From Mesorhizobium ciceri biovar biserrulae WSM1271 (GTDB lineage: Bacteria; Pseudomonadota; Alphaproteobacteria; Rhizobiales; Rhizobiaceae): a DNA stretch of 64,000 bases. The DNA is taken from positions 558,001 to 622,000 of the forward strand of contig NC_014923.1 of NCBI RefSeq assembly GCF_000185905.1, read 5' to 3'. The notes beneath the pieces were generated by a model that made no database searches, was not told the DNA's origin, and was given only the letters and a program-made list of their open reading frames with translations. Both the position numbers and the translations under genes were made by a program. Below, one piece after another: positions 27,468 to 36,273 of the stretch. Position 1 is the first letter of the stretch; each line of letters starts with the position of its first letter.

Positions 27468-28292
27468 ATGGCACGCTCAGTCACCACCCGGCACAAGACG
27501 ATCGCGACGGTTGCCGCCTGGATCGTCGCCCTGCTGATCTTCTTCCCGATCCTCTACACGATCATCACCTCGTTCAAGTCGGAGCAGGAAGCCATCCAGG
27601 GCTTCAGCATCATCCCGTCGGGAACGTTCGAGAGCTATACCGAGGTCCAGGCACAGAGCGGCTACTTCAAGTTCTTCTTCAACTCGGTGCTGCTCTCGGT
27701 CGGCTCGACCATCCTGGCCCTGCTGGTCGCCATACCCGCGGCATGGTCGATGGCCTTCTCGCCGACCAAGCGGACCAAGGACATCTTGATGTGGATGCTG
27801 TCCACCAAGATGATGCCGGCGGTCGCGGTGCTGTTCCCGATCTACCTGATCTTCCGCGACACAGGCCTGCTCGACAGCCGCATCGGCCTCATGATCATGC
27901 TGATGCTGATCAACCTGCCGATCGTGGTGTGGATGCTCTACACCTATTTCCGCGAAATCCCTGGCGAGATCCTGGAAGCGGCGCGCATGGACGGCGCATC
28001 GCTGTGGAACGAGATCGTCTATGTGCTGACGCCGATGGCGGTGCCGGGCATCGCCTCGACAATGCTGCTCAACATCATCCTGGCCTGGAACGAGGCGTTC
28101 TGGACGATCCGGCTGACGACGACGGAAGCCGCACCCCTGACCGCCTTCATCAGCTCGTTCTCAAGCCCGCAAGGCCTGTTCTGGGCCAAGCTTTCGGCCG
28201 CCTCGACGCTGGCCATCGCGCCGATCCTGATCATGGGCTGGTTCAGCCAGAAGCAGCTGGTGCGCGGCCTGACATTTGGTGCGGTGAAATAA
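27468..28292 (+). CDS. smoG: polyol ABC transporter permease SmoG
   Basis: This second polyol permease has 274 residues. It has six membrane segments and the docking loop EAARMDGASLWNEIVYVLTP at about 169-188, which mirrors that of SmoF. The N-terminal FFPILYTIITSFKSEQEA is typical of the MalG side of these transporters. GGGAGG lies before the ATG at 27468. The next gene, smoK, starts 49 bases later. Confidence 0.9.
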   Translation: MARSVTTRHKTIATVAAWIVALLIFFPILYTIITSFKSEQEAIQGFSIIPSGTFESYTEVQAQSGYFKFFFNSVLLSVGSTILALLVAIPAAWSMAFSPTKRTKDILMWMLSTKMMPAVAVLFPIYLIFRDTGLLDSRIGLMIMLMLINLPIVVWMLYTYFREIPGEILEAARMDGASLWNEIVYVLTPMAVPGIASTMLLNIILAWNEAFWTIRLTTTEAAPLTAFISSFSSPQGLFWAKLSAASTLAIAPILIMGWFSQKQLVRGLTFGAVK

Positions 28293-28341
28293 CGGAATTG
28301 CCCGAAGCAATCGGCAGAAATAACCCCTCGGGGAGGAAACC

Positions 28342-29340
28342 ATGGGAAACATCACGCTCAAGAACGTCTCGAAATCCTTCGGAGCGACGTCCATCATCCC
28401 CGGTCTCGACCTGGTGATCGAGAATGGCGAGTTCGTCGTCTTTGTCGGCCCGTCGGGTTGCGGCAAGTCAACGCTGCTGCGCCTGATCGCCGGGCTCGAG
28501 GACACCAGCGGCGGCTCCATCAACATCGACGGCCGCGACGTCACCGGCGAGGCACCGGCCAAGCGCAAGCTCGCCATGGTGTTCCAGTCTTACGCGCTCT
28601 ATCCGCACATGACGGTGGCCAAGAACATCGGCTTCCCGCTGAAGATGGCCGGTGAGGACAAGGCGACCATCGACAAGAAGGTGGGAGACGCGGCGCGCGT
28701 GCTCAACCTGACCAACTATCTCGAACGCCGGCCCGGCCAGCTTTCAGGCGGCCAGCGCCAGCGCGTCGCGATCGGCCGCGCCATCGTGCGTCAGCCGACC
28801 GCCTTCCTGTTCGACGAACCGCTGTCCAATCTCGATGCGGCACTGCGCGGCACCATGCGGCTGGAGATCAGCGAGCTGCACCATCAGCTCAAGACCACCA
28901 TGATCTACGTTACCCACGATCAGGTCGAAGCGATGACCATGGCCGACAAGATCGTCGTGCTGAACGCCGGCAACATCGAGCAGGTCGGCTCGCCGATGGA
29001 GCTCTACAAGACGCCGAAGAACCTGTTCGTCGCCAGCTTTATCGGCTCGCCGAAGATGAACCTGATCGAGGGCGCGCCGGCTGCCAAAAACGGCGCCAAG
29101 ACCATCGGCATCCGTCCCGAACACCTGGAGATCTCGACCACGGCGGGCGAATGGAAGGCGGTCGTCGGCGTCGCCGAGCATCTCGGCTCCGACACCTTCC
29201 TGCACGTCCAGGCCGACGGCGTCGGTCCGCTGACCGTGCGCGCCGACGGCGAACTCGGCGTCCATCACGGCGACACCATTTACCTGACACCAGACAAGGC
29301 CAAGCTGCATCGCTTTGGCGCCGACGGAAAGGCAATCTGA
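28342..29340 (+). CDS. smoK: polyol ABC transporter ATP-binding protein SmoK
   Basis: This 332-residue ATPase energises the SmoEFG importer. Motifs are Walker [10 protein letters not shown] (36-44), the Q-loop [12 protein letters not shown] (81-92), the signature LSGGQ (134-138), Walker B FLFDEP (155-160) and a D-loop SNLD. A C-terminal TOBE-type regulatory domain begins near 235 ([21 protein letters not shown]). GGGGAGGAAACC precedes the ATG. smoS starts 2 bases after its stop. Confidence 0.93.
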   Translation: MGNITLKNVSKSFGATSIIPGLDLVIENGEFVVFVGPSGCGKSTLLRLIAGLEDTSGGSINIDGRDVTGEAPAKRKLAMVFQSYALYPHMTVAKNIGFPLKMAGEDKATIDKKVGDAARVLNLTNYLERRPGQLSGGQRQRVAIGRAIVRQPTAFLFDEPLSNLDAALRGTMRLEISELHHQLKTTMIYVTHDQVEAMTMADKIVVLNAGNIEQVGSPMELYKTPKNLFVASFIGSPKMNLIEGAPAAKNGAKTIGIRPEHLEISTTAGEWKAVVGVAEHLGSDTFLHVQADGVGPLTVRADGELGVHHGDTIYLTPDKAKLHRFGADGKAI

Positions 29341-29342
29341 AC

Positions 29343-30113
29343 ATGCGACTGGCCGGCAAATCCGCGCTGATCACGGGTTCGGCCCGCGGCATCGGCAGAG
29401 CCTTCGCCGAAGCCTATGCCGGCGAAGGCGCAACCGTCGCCATCGCCGACATCAATCTCGAGGCTGCGCAGAAGACCGCCGCAGAGATTGGCGGCAAGGC
29501 CTATGCGGTCAAGCTCGACGTCACCGACCTCGCCTCGATCGAGGCGGCAGTGAAAGCCGTCGAGACGAAGACCGGTGGCCTCGATATCCTGATCAACAAC
29601 GCCGCCCTGTTCGACCTGGCGCCGATCGTCGAAATCACCAGGGCAAGCTACGACAAGTTGTTTTCCGTCAATGTCGCCGGCACGCTGTTCATGCTGCAGG
29701 CAGCCGCCCGCTCGATGATCGCGCGAGGCAAGGGCGGCAGGATCATCAACATGGCGAGCCAGGCCGGACGGCGCGGCGAGGCGCTGGTCGGCGTCTATTG
29801 CGCCACCAAGGCCGCCGTCATCTCGCTGACCCAGTCGGCGGGGCTCGACCTGATCAAGCACCGCATCAACGTCAACGCGATTGCCCCTGGCGTCGTCGAC
29901 GGCGAGCACTGGGATCACGTCGATTCGCTGTTCGCCAAATATGAGAACCGGCCGAGGGGCGAGAAGAAGAAACTGGTCGGCGAGGCAGTGCCGTATGGCC
30001 GCATGGGCACGGCGCAGGACCTCACCGGCATGGCTGTGTTTCTCGCCAGCAGCGACGCCGAATACATCGTCGCCCAGACCTACAATGTCGATGGCGGCCA
30101 GTGGATGAGTTGA
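29343..30113 (+). CDS. smoS: sorbitol dehydrogenase SmoS (L-iditol 2-dehydrogenase), SDR family
   Basis: This 256-residue short-chain dehydrogenase oxidises D-glucitol to D-fructose (and galactitol to tagatose in the Rhodobacter homologue) with NAD. The cofactor motif TGSARGIG is at 11-18 and NNAA at 85-88. The catalytic residues are Ser139, Tyr152 and Lys156 (YCATK). IADIN at 34-38 puts an acidic residue after the second strand, which favours NAD. It starts 2 bases after smoK, and the match in order supports the identity. Confidence 0.92.
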   Translation: MRLAGKSALITGSARGIGRAFAEAYAGEGATVAIADINLEAAQKTAAEIGGKAYAVKLDVTDLASIEAAVKAVETKTGGLDILINNAALFDLAPIVEITRASYDKLFSVNVAGTLFMLQAAARSMIARGKGGRIINMASQAGRRGEALVGVYCATKAAVISLTQSAGLDLIKHRINVNAIAPGVVDGEHWDHVDSLFAKYENRPRGEKKKLVGEAVPYGRMGTAQDLTGMAVFLASSDAEYIVAQTYNVDGGQWMS

Positions 30114-30124
30114 GGGCGGGGGAC

Positions 30125-30219
30125 GGCCTCTGCTCCTCGTCCCTCCGCGGGGAGCAGAGGCCGACTTCAGCGGGCGCGTAGCAAGTGCCACCCCTTATCC
30201 TCTCCCCGACGGGGAGAGG
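30125..30219. repeat. two palindromic hairpins between smoS and mtlK
   Basis: The first hairpin pairs GGCCTCTGCTCC (30125-30136) with GGAGCAGAGGCC (30151-30162). The second pairs CCTCTCCCCG (30199-30208) with CGGGGAGAGG (30210-30219). Both are palindromic intergenic elements of the style found at 7486 and 21755. They may partly separate mtlK expression from smoS. Confidence 0.65.
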
Positions 30220-30259
30220 AGCGTAACGAAGGCCGAAACCCGGCCAAAGGGTAAAACAG

Positions 30260-31738
30260 ATGACCGTGAAACTCTCGTCCTCTAACCTCTCCAAGCTGCC
30301 CGCCAACGTCGCAGGTCCGAAGTATGACCGCGCGACGCTGAAGGCCGGCATCGTGCATTTCGGCGTCGGCAATTTCCACCGCTCGCATCAGGCCGTCTAT
30401 CTCGACGATCTGTTCAATGCGGGCATCGGCCATGACTGGGCGCTGATCGGTGCCGGCGTGTTCGACGGTGAAAAGATCGGCCGCGCCAAGCTGGAAGAGC
30501 AGGACTGGCTGACCACGGTGGTCGAGCAGGACTCTGGCCATATGAATGCCCGTGTGACCGGCGCGATGATCGACTTCCTGATGCCCGGCGATGCGGCCGC
30601 TATCATCGAACGGCTTACCGACCCGGCGATCAAGATCGTTTCGCTGACCATCACCGAAGGCGGCTACTTTATCGATCCGGCCTCCGGCGTGTTCAACCCG
30701 ATCCATCCCGACATCGTCGCCGACGCGCAGGCCGGCGCCACGCCGAAGACGGTGTTCGGCATCATTCTTGCTGGGCTGATGCGCCGCCGCGATGAAGGCA
30801 CCGTGCCGTTCACCGTGATGTCGTGCGACAACATTCCCCACAACGGCCATGTCACCTCGGATGGCGTCATCGGCCTGGCCCGTTTGATCGACGAGGATCT
30901 GGCGAACTGGGTCAGCGAGCATGTCGCCTTTCCGAACGGCATGGTCGATCGCATCACGCCGGCCACCACCGACCGCGAGCGCGGCATCCTGGCCAAGGAT
31001 TTCGGCCTTGAGGACAACTGGCCGGTGTTCTGCGAGCCGTTCCGGCAGTGGGTGCTGGAGGACCATTTCACCGATGGCCGGCCGCCGCTGGAAAAGGTCG
31101 GCGTGCAGTTCGTCAAGGACGTTGCGCCTTATGAACTGATGAAAATCCGCATCCTCAATGGCGGCCATGCAGCAATCGCCTATCCGGCCGGCCTGATGGA
31201 TATTCATTTCGTGCATGAGGCGATGCAGGAGCCGCTGGTGAGCGGTTTTCTGGCCAAGCTCGAACGGGACGAAATCATCCCGACGGTGCCGCCGGTGCCG
31301 GACACGGTTCTGGAAGACTATTACCAGCTCATCGAGAGCCGCTTCTCCAACCCGAAGATCGGCGACACGGTGCGCCGGCTCTGCCTCGACGGCTCCAACC
31401 GCCAGCCGAAGTTCATCATCCCGACCATCGCCGACCGGCTGAAGGTCGGGAAAGGCGTCGCCGGCCTGGCGCTGGAATCGGCATTGTGGTGCCGCTATTG
31501 CTTCGGCACGACGGACAGCGGCGCCGTCATCGAGCCCAACGACCCGAGTTGGGACCGGCTGCAGGCGACGGCAAAGGCAGCAAAGGACGCTCCCGCCGCC
31601 TGGCTCGCCATGGAGGACATCTATGGCGATGTCGGCCGCGCAACGGCGTTTGTCGAGGCCTTTGCCCATGCGCTCAACGTGCTGTGGGCGAATGGCGCGC
31701 GCGCCACGCTGACGCGCTACCTCGCCGGCAAGCTCTGA
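30260..31738 (+). CDS. mtlK: mannitol 2-dehydrogenase MtlK
   Basis: This 492-residue polyol-specific long-chain dehydrogenase oxidises D-mannitol to D-fructose, or D-arabinitol to D-xylulose. The N-terminal Rossmann part shows IVHFGVGNFHRSHQAVYLDDL starting near residue 32. The catalytic segment ELMKIRILNGGHAAIAY near 293-309 carries the Lys base and the Asn/His pair. Length and order after smoS match the polyol operon of rhizobia. AAAGGGT lies upstream of the ATG. Confidence 0.93.
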   Translation: MTVKLSSSNLSKLPANVAGPKYDRATLKAGIVHFGVGNFHRSHQAVYLDDLFNAGIGHDWALIGAGVFDGEKIGRAKLEEQDWLTTVVEQDSGHMNARVTGAMIDFLMPGDAAAIIERLTDPAIKIVSLTITEGGYFIDPASGVFNPIHPDIVADAQAGATPKTVFGIILAGLMRRRDEGTVPFTVMSCDNIPHNGHVTSDGVIGLARLIDEDLANWVSEHVAFPNGMVDRITPATTDRERGILAKDFGLEDNWPVFCEPFRQWVLEDHFTDGRPPLEKVGVQFVKDVAPYELMKIRILNGGHAAIAYPAGLMDIHFVHEAMQEPLVSGFLAKLERDEIIPTVPPVPDTVLEDYYQLIESRFSNPKIGDTVRRLCLDGSNRQPKFIIPTIADRLKVGKGVAGLALESALWCRYCFGTTDSGAVIEPNDPSWDRLQATAKAAKDAPAAWLAMEDIYGDVGRATAFVEAFAHALNVLWANGARATLTRYLAGKL

Positions 31739-31753
31739 GAGCCATTCTCGGCC

Positions 31754-32437
31754 ATGACGCCTGAACTGGTCATTTTCGACTGCGATGGCGTGCTGGTCGA
31801 CAGCGAGGCGCTCTCCGTCTCGGCGCTGCTCGGCATGGTCAGGCTTGCCGGCGGCAGCGTCAGTGAGGATGCCGCCTACGAGCATTTCCTCGGCAGGAGC
31901 ATGAAAAGCGTGCGCGAGATCCTCGGCCGCGACTTCGGGCTCGATATCACCGACCTGCACCTGACCGAGATGCGCGTCGAATTGATGCGCAAATTCCGCG
32001 AGGAGCTGAAGCCGATCGCCGGTGTCAAGAAGATGCTGCCGAAGCTTGGGCTGCCGTTCTGTGTCGCGTCCTCGGGCACGCTCGACCGCATCCGCTACGC
32101 GCTCGACGTCACCGGATTGCTTGGGCTGATGGAACCGCATCTGTTCAGTGCCACCATGGTGGCCAAGGGAAAGCCCGCGCCGGACCTGTTCCTGCATGCC
32201 GCCGCCAGCATGCGGGCCCATCCACGCAAATGCCTCGTCATCGAGGACAGCCCGGCCGGCATCATTGCCGCGCGGGCGGCGGGGATGCGCGTGTTTGCCT
32301 TCACCGGCGGCTCGCATGCCGGCAACCCAACCTTGAAAGCGCGGCTTGCGTCGAGTGAACCGGACTTTATATTCGCTGACATGCTGCAATTGCCCGATCT
32401 GATTGCAGGCCTGGGAGCGAGAGACAGAGCATCTTGA
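31754..32437 (+). CDS. HAD-superfamily hydrolase (phosphatase) in the polyol operon
   Basis: This 227-residue sugar phosphatase-like protein has motif I VIFDCDGVLVDSE (Asp9 nucleophile, Asp11). Motif II is CVASSGTL near 97-104, motif III lies in AKGKPAPDLFL (Lys near 135), and motif IV is VIEDSPAGI. It starts 15 bases after mtlK and its TGA overlaps the TTG start of the kinase gene. It may dephosphorylate a by-product of ketose phosphorylation. Its pair at 21835-22467 begins the same locus. Confidence 0.9.
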   Translation: MTPELVIFDCDGVLVDSEALSVSALLGMVRLAGGSVSEDAAYEHFLGRSMKSVREILGRDFGLDITDLHLTEMRVELMRKFREELKPIAGVKKMLPKLGLPFCVASSGTLDRIRYALDVTGLLGLMEPHLFSATMVAKGKPAPDLFLHAAASMRAHPRKCLVIEDSPAGIIAARAAGMRVFAFTGGSHAGNPTLKARLASSEPDFIFADMLQLPDLIAGLGARDRAS

Positions 32438-34020
32438 CGAAACAGTTCGTTTGCGCGGTCGATGTCGGCACCGGGAGCGCTCGCGCGGGCATTCTCGACA
32501 CCAACGGCACCTTGCTCGGCCGCGCCGAGCGGCCGATCGCCATGAACCAGCCGAAGCCCGATCACGCCGAACATGATTCGCGCGATATCTGGTCGGCCGT
32601 CTGCGCCGCCGTGCGCGCTGCCCGCGAAAAGGCCGGCATAGCTGCCGAGGAGGTCGTCGGCATCTCCTTCGATGCCACCTGTTCGCTGGTGGTGCGCGAC
32701 CGGCAAGGCGGCCAGCTCAGCGTCTCGACCACGGGCGACAAGCGCTGGGACACCATCGTCTGGCTCGACCACCGCGCCATCGCGGAGGCCGACGAATGCA
32801 CGGCAAGCGGCCATGCCGTGCTGAATTACGTCGGTGGCGTCATGTCGCCGGAAATGGTGACACCGAAGCTGATGTGGCTGAAGCGCAATTTGCCGGAGAC
32901 CTGGAATGAAGCCGGCTATTTATTCGATCTCACCGATTTCCTGACCTGGCAAGCGACAGGTTCGCTGGCCCGCTCGCAATGCACGCTGACCGCCAAATGG
33001 ACCTATCTGGCGCATGAAGAGGCCGGCTGGCGGCGCGACTTCTTTGCGCTCGTCGGCCTCGGCGATCTTTTCGAGCACGGCAATTTGCCGGAAAAGGCCA
33101 GCCCGGTCGGCGCTTATATTGGCCAACTGACCGCCCAGGCAGCGGCCGAGCTTGGGCTGAGCGAGAAATGCCGGGTCGGCGCCGGCGTCATCGATGCCTA
33201 TGCCGGTGCGCTTGGCGTGCTCGGCGGCTTTGCCGGCGACCAACAGGACATCGGCCGGCATTTGGCGCTGATCGCCGGCACGTCGAGCTGCGTCATGGCG
33301 ATGTCACCGGATCCGCAGCCCTTCGCCGGCGTCTGGGGTCCCTATTACGGCGCGGCGCTGCCCAGGCTGTGGCTGTCGGAAGGCGGCCAGTCGGCGACCG
33401 GCGCCCTGCTCGACCACATCATCCGCTGGCACGGCGCCGGCGGCGAGCCTGATGCCGCCATGCATGCGAAGATCGCCAGGCGTGTCGCCGAGCTGCGCGC
33501 CACCGAGGGCGACAACCTTGCCGCGCGGCTGCATGTGCTGCCCGATTTTCATGGTAACCGCTCACCGCTCGCCGATCCGCATGCCGTCGGCGTCGTCAGC
33601 GGGCTGACGCTGGACTCCTCCTTCGACAGCCTGTGCAAGCTCTACTGGCGCACCGCCGTCGGCATCGCGCTCGGCGTGCGCCACGTGCTGGAGGCGCTGA
33701 ACGAGAACGGCTATCTGATCGATACGCTGCACGTCACCGGCGGCCACACCAAGAACCCGCTGTTGATGGAGCTCTATGCCGACGCCACCGGCTGCACGGT
33801 GATCGAGCCGCTGGCCGACGAGGCGGTGCTGCTCGGCACCGGCATGATCGCCGCCACCGCGGCCGGGCTGTTTCCCGACCTCAACGCGGCCTGTCTTGCC
33901 ATGCAGCAAGGCGGCAGGAAGCGCGCGTCGAACCCGAAATCATCAGGGCGTTTCGACCGCGACTACAAGGTTTTCCTCGAGATGCACCGCCAGCGGCGGA
34001 TGCTGGACGCGATCCGCTAG
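32434..34020 (+). CDS. FGGY-family carbohydrate kinase, ribulokinase-type
   Basis: This 528-residue sugar kinase phosphorylates a ketose or polyol formed by the dehydrogenases upstream. Domain I begins VCAVDVGTGSARAGILD (phosphate-binding loop, 5-21). The catalytic Asp lies in GVIDAYAGALG near 250-260. The second FGGY signature includes LHVTGGHTKNPLLMELYAD near 431-449. The SLCKLYWRTAVGIALGVRHVLEAL segment resembles D-ribulokinases rather than xylulokinases. The start is TTG, overlapping the HAD stop by four bases (TTGA), so it is translationally coupled. Confidence 0.88.
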   Translation: MTKQFVCAVDVGTGSARAGILDTNGTLLGRAERPIAMNQPKPDHAEHDSRDIWSAVCAAVRAAREKAGIAAEEVVGISFDATCSLVVRDRQGGQLSVSTTGDKRWDTIVWLDHRAIAEADECTASGHAVLNYVGGVMSPEMVTPKLMWLKRNLPETWNEAGYLFDLTDFLTWQATGSLARSQCTLTAKWTYLAHEEAGWRRDFFALVGLGDLFEHGNLPEKASPVGAYIGQLTAQAAAELGLSEKCRVGAGVIDAYAGALGVLGGFAGDQQDIGRHLALIAGTSSCVMAMSPDPQPFAGVWGPYYGAALPRLWLSEGGQSATGALLDHIIRWHGAGGEPDAAMHAKIARRVAELRATEGDNLAARLHVLPDFHGNRSPLADPHAVGVVSGLTLDSSFDSLCKLYWRTAVGIALGVRHVLEALNENGYLIDTLHVTGGHTKNPLLMELYADATGCTVIEPLADEAVLLGTGMIAATAAGLFPDLNAACLAMQQGGRKRASNPKSSGRFDRDYKVFLEMHRQRRMLDAIR

Positions 34021-34187
34021 AGCATCGGGGCCGGTCCCTGGCTCAATCCGTTCCCGTCCCTCCTCTCTTGCCTTCATGTCGCGTTTCGTCCAGAAGCTGA
34101 CGCAAACGCCGCGAAACCGAAGGTTTTGCCGTTTGACATGCGGCTTCCGGCTCTGGCCGACGCGCCGTAGCTGGAAAGAGCGGAACA

Positions 34188-35591
34188 ATGTCTGCGATCG
34201 AAGCCGGCGCTCGCGCGCCGGAAAATCTTTGGCGTCAGGAAATCAGGGCGACGCTGGCGCTCGCCTGGCCGATGGTGCTGACCAATCTCGGTCAGACCGC
34301 GATGACGGCCACCGACGTCATGATGATGGGCCGGCTGGGGCCGGATACGCTGGCCAGTGGCGCGCTTGGCGCCAACCTCTATTTCATGCCGCTGATCTTC
34401 GGCCTCGGCCTGATGCTGGCGACATCGCCGATGATCGCCACCGAGCTTGGCCGCCGCCGCTATTCGGTGCGCGACCTGCGCCGCACCGTGCGCCAGGGCC
34501 TGTGGCTGGCGATCCTGATCTCGATCCCGATCTGGCTCGTGCTTTGGCACGGCGAAGGCATTCTGCTGGCCATGGGCCAGGAACCGGCACTGGCGCATCA
34601 GGCCGGCATCTATCTGCGCTGGCTCGAATGGGCGGTGCTGCCCTTCTACTTCTATATCGTGCTGCGCTCGTTCATCTCGGCGCTGGAGCGGCCGGGCTGG
34701 GCGCTGGTCATCGTCTTTGTTGCCGTCGCCTGCAATGCCTTCTTCAACTGGGTGTTCATGTTCGGCAATCTCGGCGTGCCGTCGATGGGCATTGCCGGGT
34801 CGGGCCTTGCCACCTCGCTGTCCTCAACGCTGATGTTCATCGGCCTGGCTGCCGTGGTGATGCTGGAGAAGAAGTTCCGCCGTTATCGTCTGTTCGGACG
34901 GTTCTGGCGATCGGACTGGCCACGCTTCAAGGGCCTGTTGCGGCTCGGCCTGCCGATTGCCGGCATTCTCGCCTTCGAGGTGACTATCTTCAATGCGGCC
35001 GCCCTGCTGATGGGCCTGATCGACGCGGATTCGCTGGCCGCGCACGCGATCGCCATCCAGATCGCCTCGATCTCCTTCATGGTGCCGCTTGGCCTCAACC
35101 AGGCGGTGACGGTGCGCGTCGGCCTTGCGCATGGCGCCGGCAATCCGCAAGGCGTGTCGCGCGCCGGCTGGACCGCCTTCGTCATCGGCGTTTCCTTCAT
35201 GGCGCTGATGGGGCTGGTGATGATCCTGTGGCCGCATCCGCTGATCAGCGCCTTCATCGATCTGAGCAATCCGGCCAATGCCAGGGTGATCGAACTTGCC
35301 GTGTCGTTCCTGGTCTTCGCGGCGCTGTTCCAGGTCTTCGACGGCGCCCAGGCGGTGGCCGCCGGCATGCTGCGCGGCCTGCACGACACCAAGGTGCCGA
35401 TGATCTATGCCGCGATCGGCTATTGGGGCGTCGGCCTGCCGCTTGGGGTGCTGCTCGCCTTCCATTTCGGCCTGCATGGCGTCGGCATCTGGATCGGCCT
35501 GTCGACGGGGCTGGCCGTGGTGGCCGCGCTGCTGCTGGCGCGCTGGCTGCGGCGCGACCGACTGGCGCCGCCGCTCGCGTTCGGGCATTGA
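34188..35591 (+). CDS. MATE-family efflux protein (NorM-like)
   Basis: This 467-residue exporter of the MATE family extrudes drugs or metabolites in exchange for Na+ or H+. About twelve hydrophobic segments occur as two homologous halves. The family pattern is clear in LALAWPMVLTNLGQTAMTATDVMMMGRLG near 22-50 and LRLGLPIAGILAFEVTIFNAAALLMG near 248-273. GGAAAGAG precedes the ATG. It follows the polyol operon after 167 bases and is probably separate. The substrate is unknown. Confidence 0.92.
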   Translation: MSAIEAGARAPENLWRQEIRATLALAWPMVLTNLGQTAMTATDVMMMGRLGPDTLASGALGANLYFMPLIFGLGLMLATSPMIATELGRRRYSVRDLRRTVRQGLWLAILISIPIWLVLWHGEGILLAMGQEPALAHQAGIYLRWLEWAVLPFYFYIVLRSFISALERPGWALVIVFVAVACNAFFNWVFMFGNLGVPSMGIAGSGLATSLSSTLMFIGLAAVVMLEKKFRRYRLFGRFWRSDWPRFKGLLRLGLPIAGILAFEVTIFNAAALLMGLIDADSLAAHAIAIQIASISFMVPLGLNQAVTVRVGLAHGAGNPQGVSRAGWTAFVIGVSFMALMGLVMILWPHPLISAFIDLSNPANARVIELAVSFLVFAALFQVFDGAQAVAAGMLRGLHDTKVPMIYAAIGYWGVGLPLGVLLAFHFGLHGVGIWIGLSTGLAVVAALLLARWLRRDRLAPPLAFGH

Positions 35592-35690
35592 ACAGGACGG
35601 TTGGGCTCGGCGGCTGTTGTCCTGTGGACGTTGGCTCATTGAACGACGTCTTCAGAACTCCCTCGAAATCCGGCGCCGCGCTGGAGGCGG

Positions 35691-36272
35691 TCAGAATGTC
35701 GGCGGCGTGTTGACCCAGAGGATGCGGACCGTGGTCGAACCGATATTGCGGTAGCCGTGGCCGAGTTCGGAGTTGAAATAGAACGCGTCGCCTGCCTCGA
35801 GCGCCACCACGTTCGCCTCGACCAGCAATTCGACGGAACCTTCGAGCACGTAGCCGAACTCCTGTCCCTTGTGGCTGATCAACTCGGGGCTGCCGCCGCC
35901 GGCCTCGATCACATGAACGTTGATCTGCAGCAGATATTCCGGACCGGACGGCACCAATTGCTCGAGCACGACATGGTTGCCCGAACGCCGATGTCCCGTC
36001 TCCATGTGCGGACGCTCGTTCTGCCGCAAAACGAATACTTCCGAGGCATTGTGCTGCAGCGTGCCGAACATCGCGTTCATGTTGATGCCCAGTGCCTGCA
36101 CCAGCCGGTGCAGAGCCGCCATGGACGGCGTAGCGCGGTCGTTTTCGATCTTCGAGAGATAACCCTCTGTCAGCCCGATGCGGGCGCCGAGCTCTTCCAG
36201 GCTGAGGCCAAGCACCTGTCTGGCATGGCGCAGCTTGACGCCGATCCTCGGGGTTCCGTTTCTGTCGCGCAT
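35691..36272 (-). CDS. XRE-family regulator with cupin domain
   Basis: This 193-residue regulator has an N-terminal helix-turn-helix (LGLSLEELGARIGLTEGYLSKIENDRATPS, about 21-50) and a C-terminal cupin domain (residues 110-190, with HKGQEFGYVLEGSVELLVE). This two-domain type commonly represses amino acid, polyamine or amine catabolic operons and senses the metabolite through the cupin. It is the last gene of an eight-gene minus-strand operon, one base after the PLP enzyme, and probably controls the promoter near 43060. Confidence 0.9.
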   Translation of the reverse strand: MRDRNGTPRIGVKLRHARQVLGLSLEELGARIGLTEGYLSKIENDRATPSMAALHRLVQALGINMNAMFGTLQHNASEVFVLRQNERPHMETGHRRSGNHVVLEQLVPSGPEYLLQINVHVIEAGGGSPELISHKGQEFGYVLEGSVELLVEANVVALEAGDAFYFNSELGHGYRNIGSTTVRILWVNTPPTF

Positions 36273-36273
36273 G

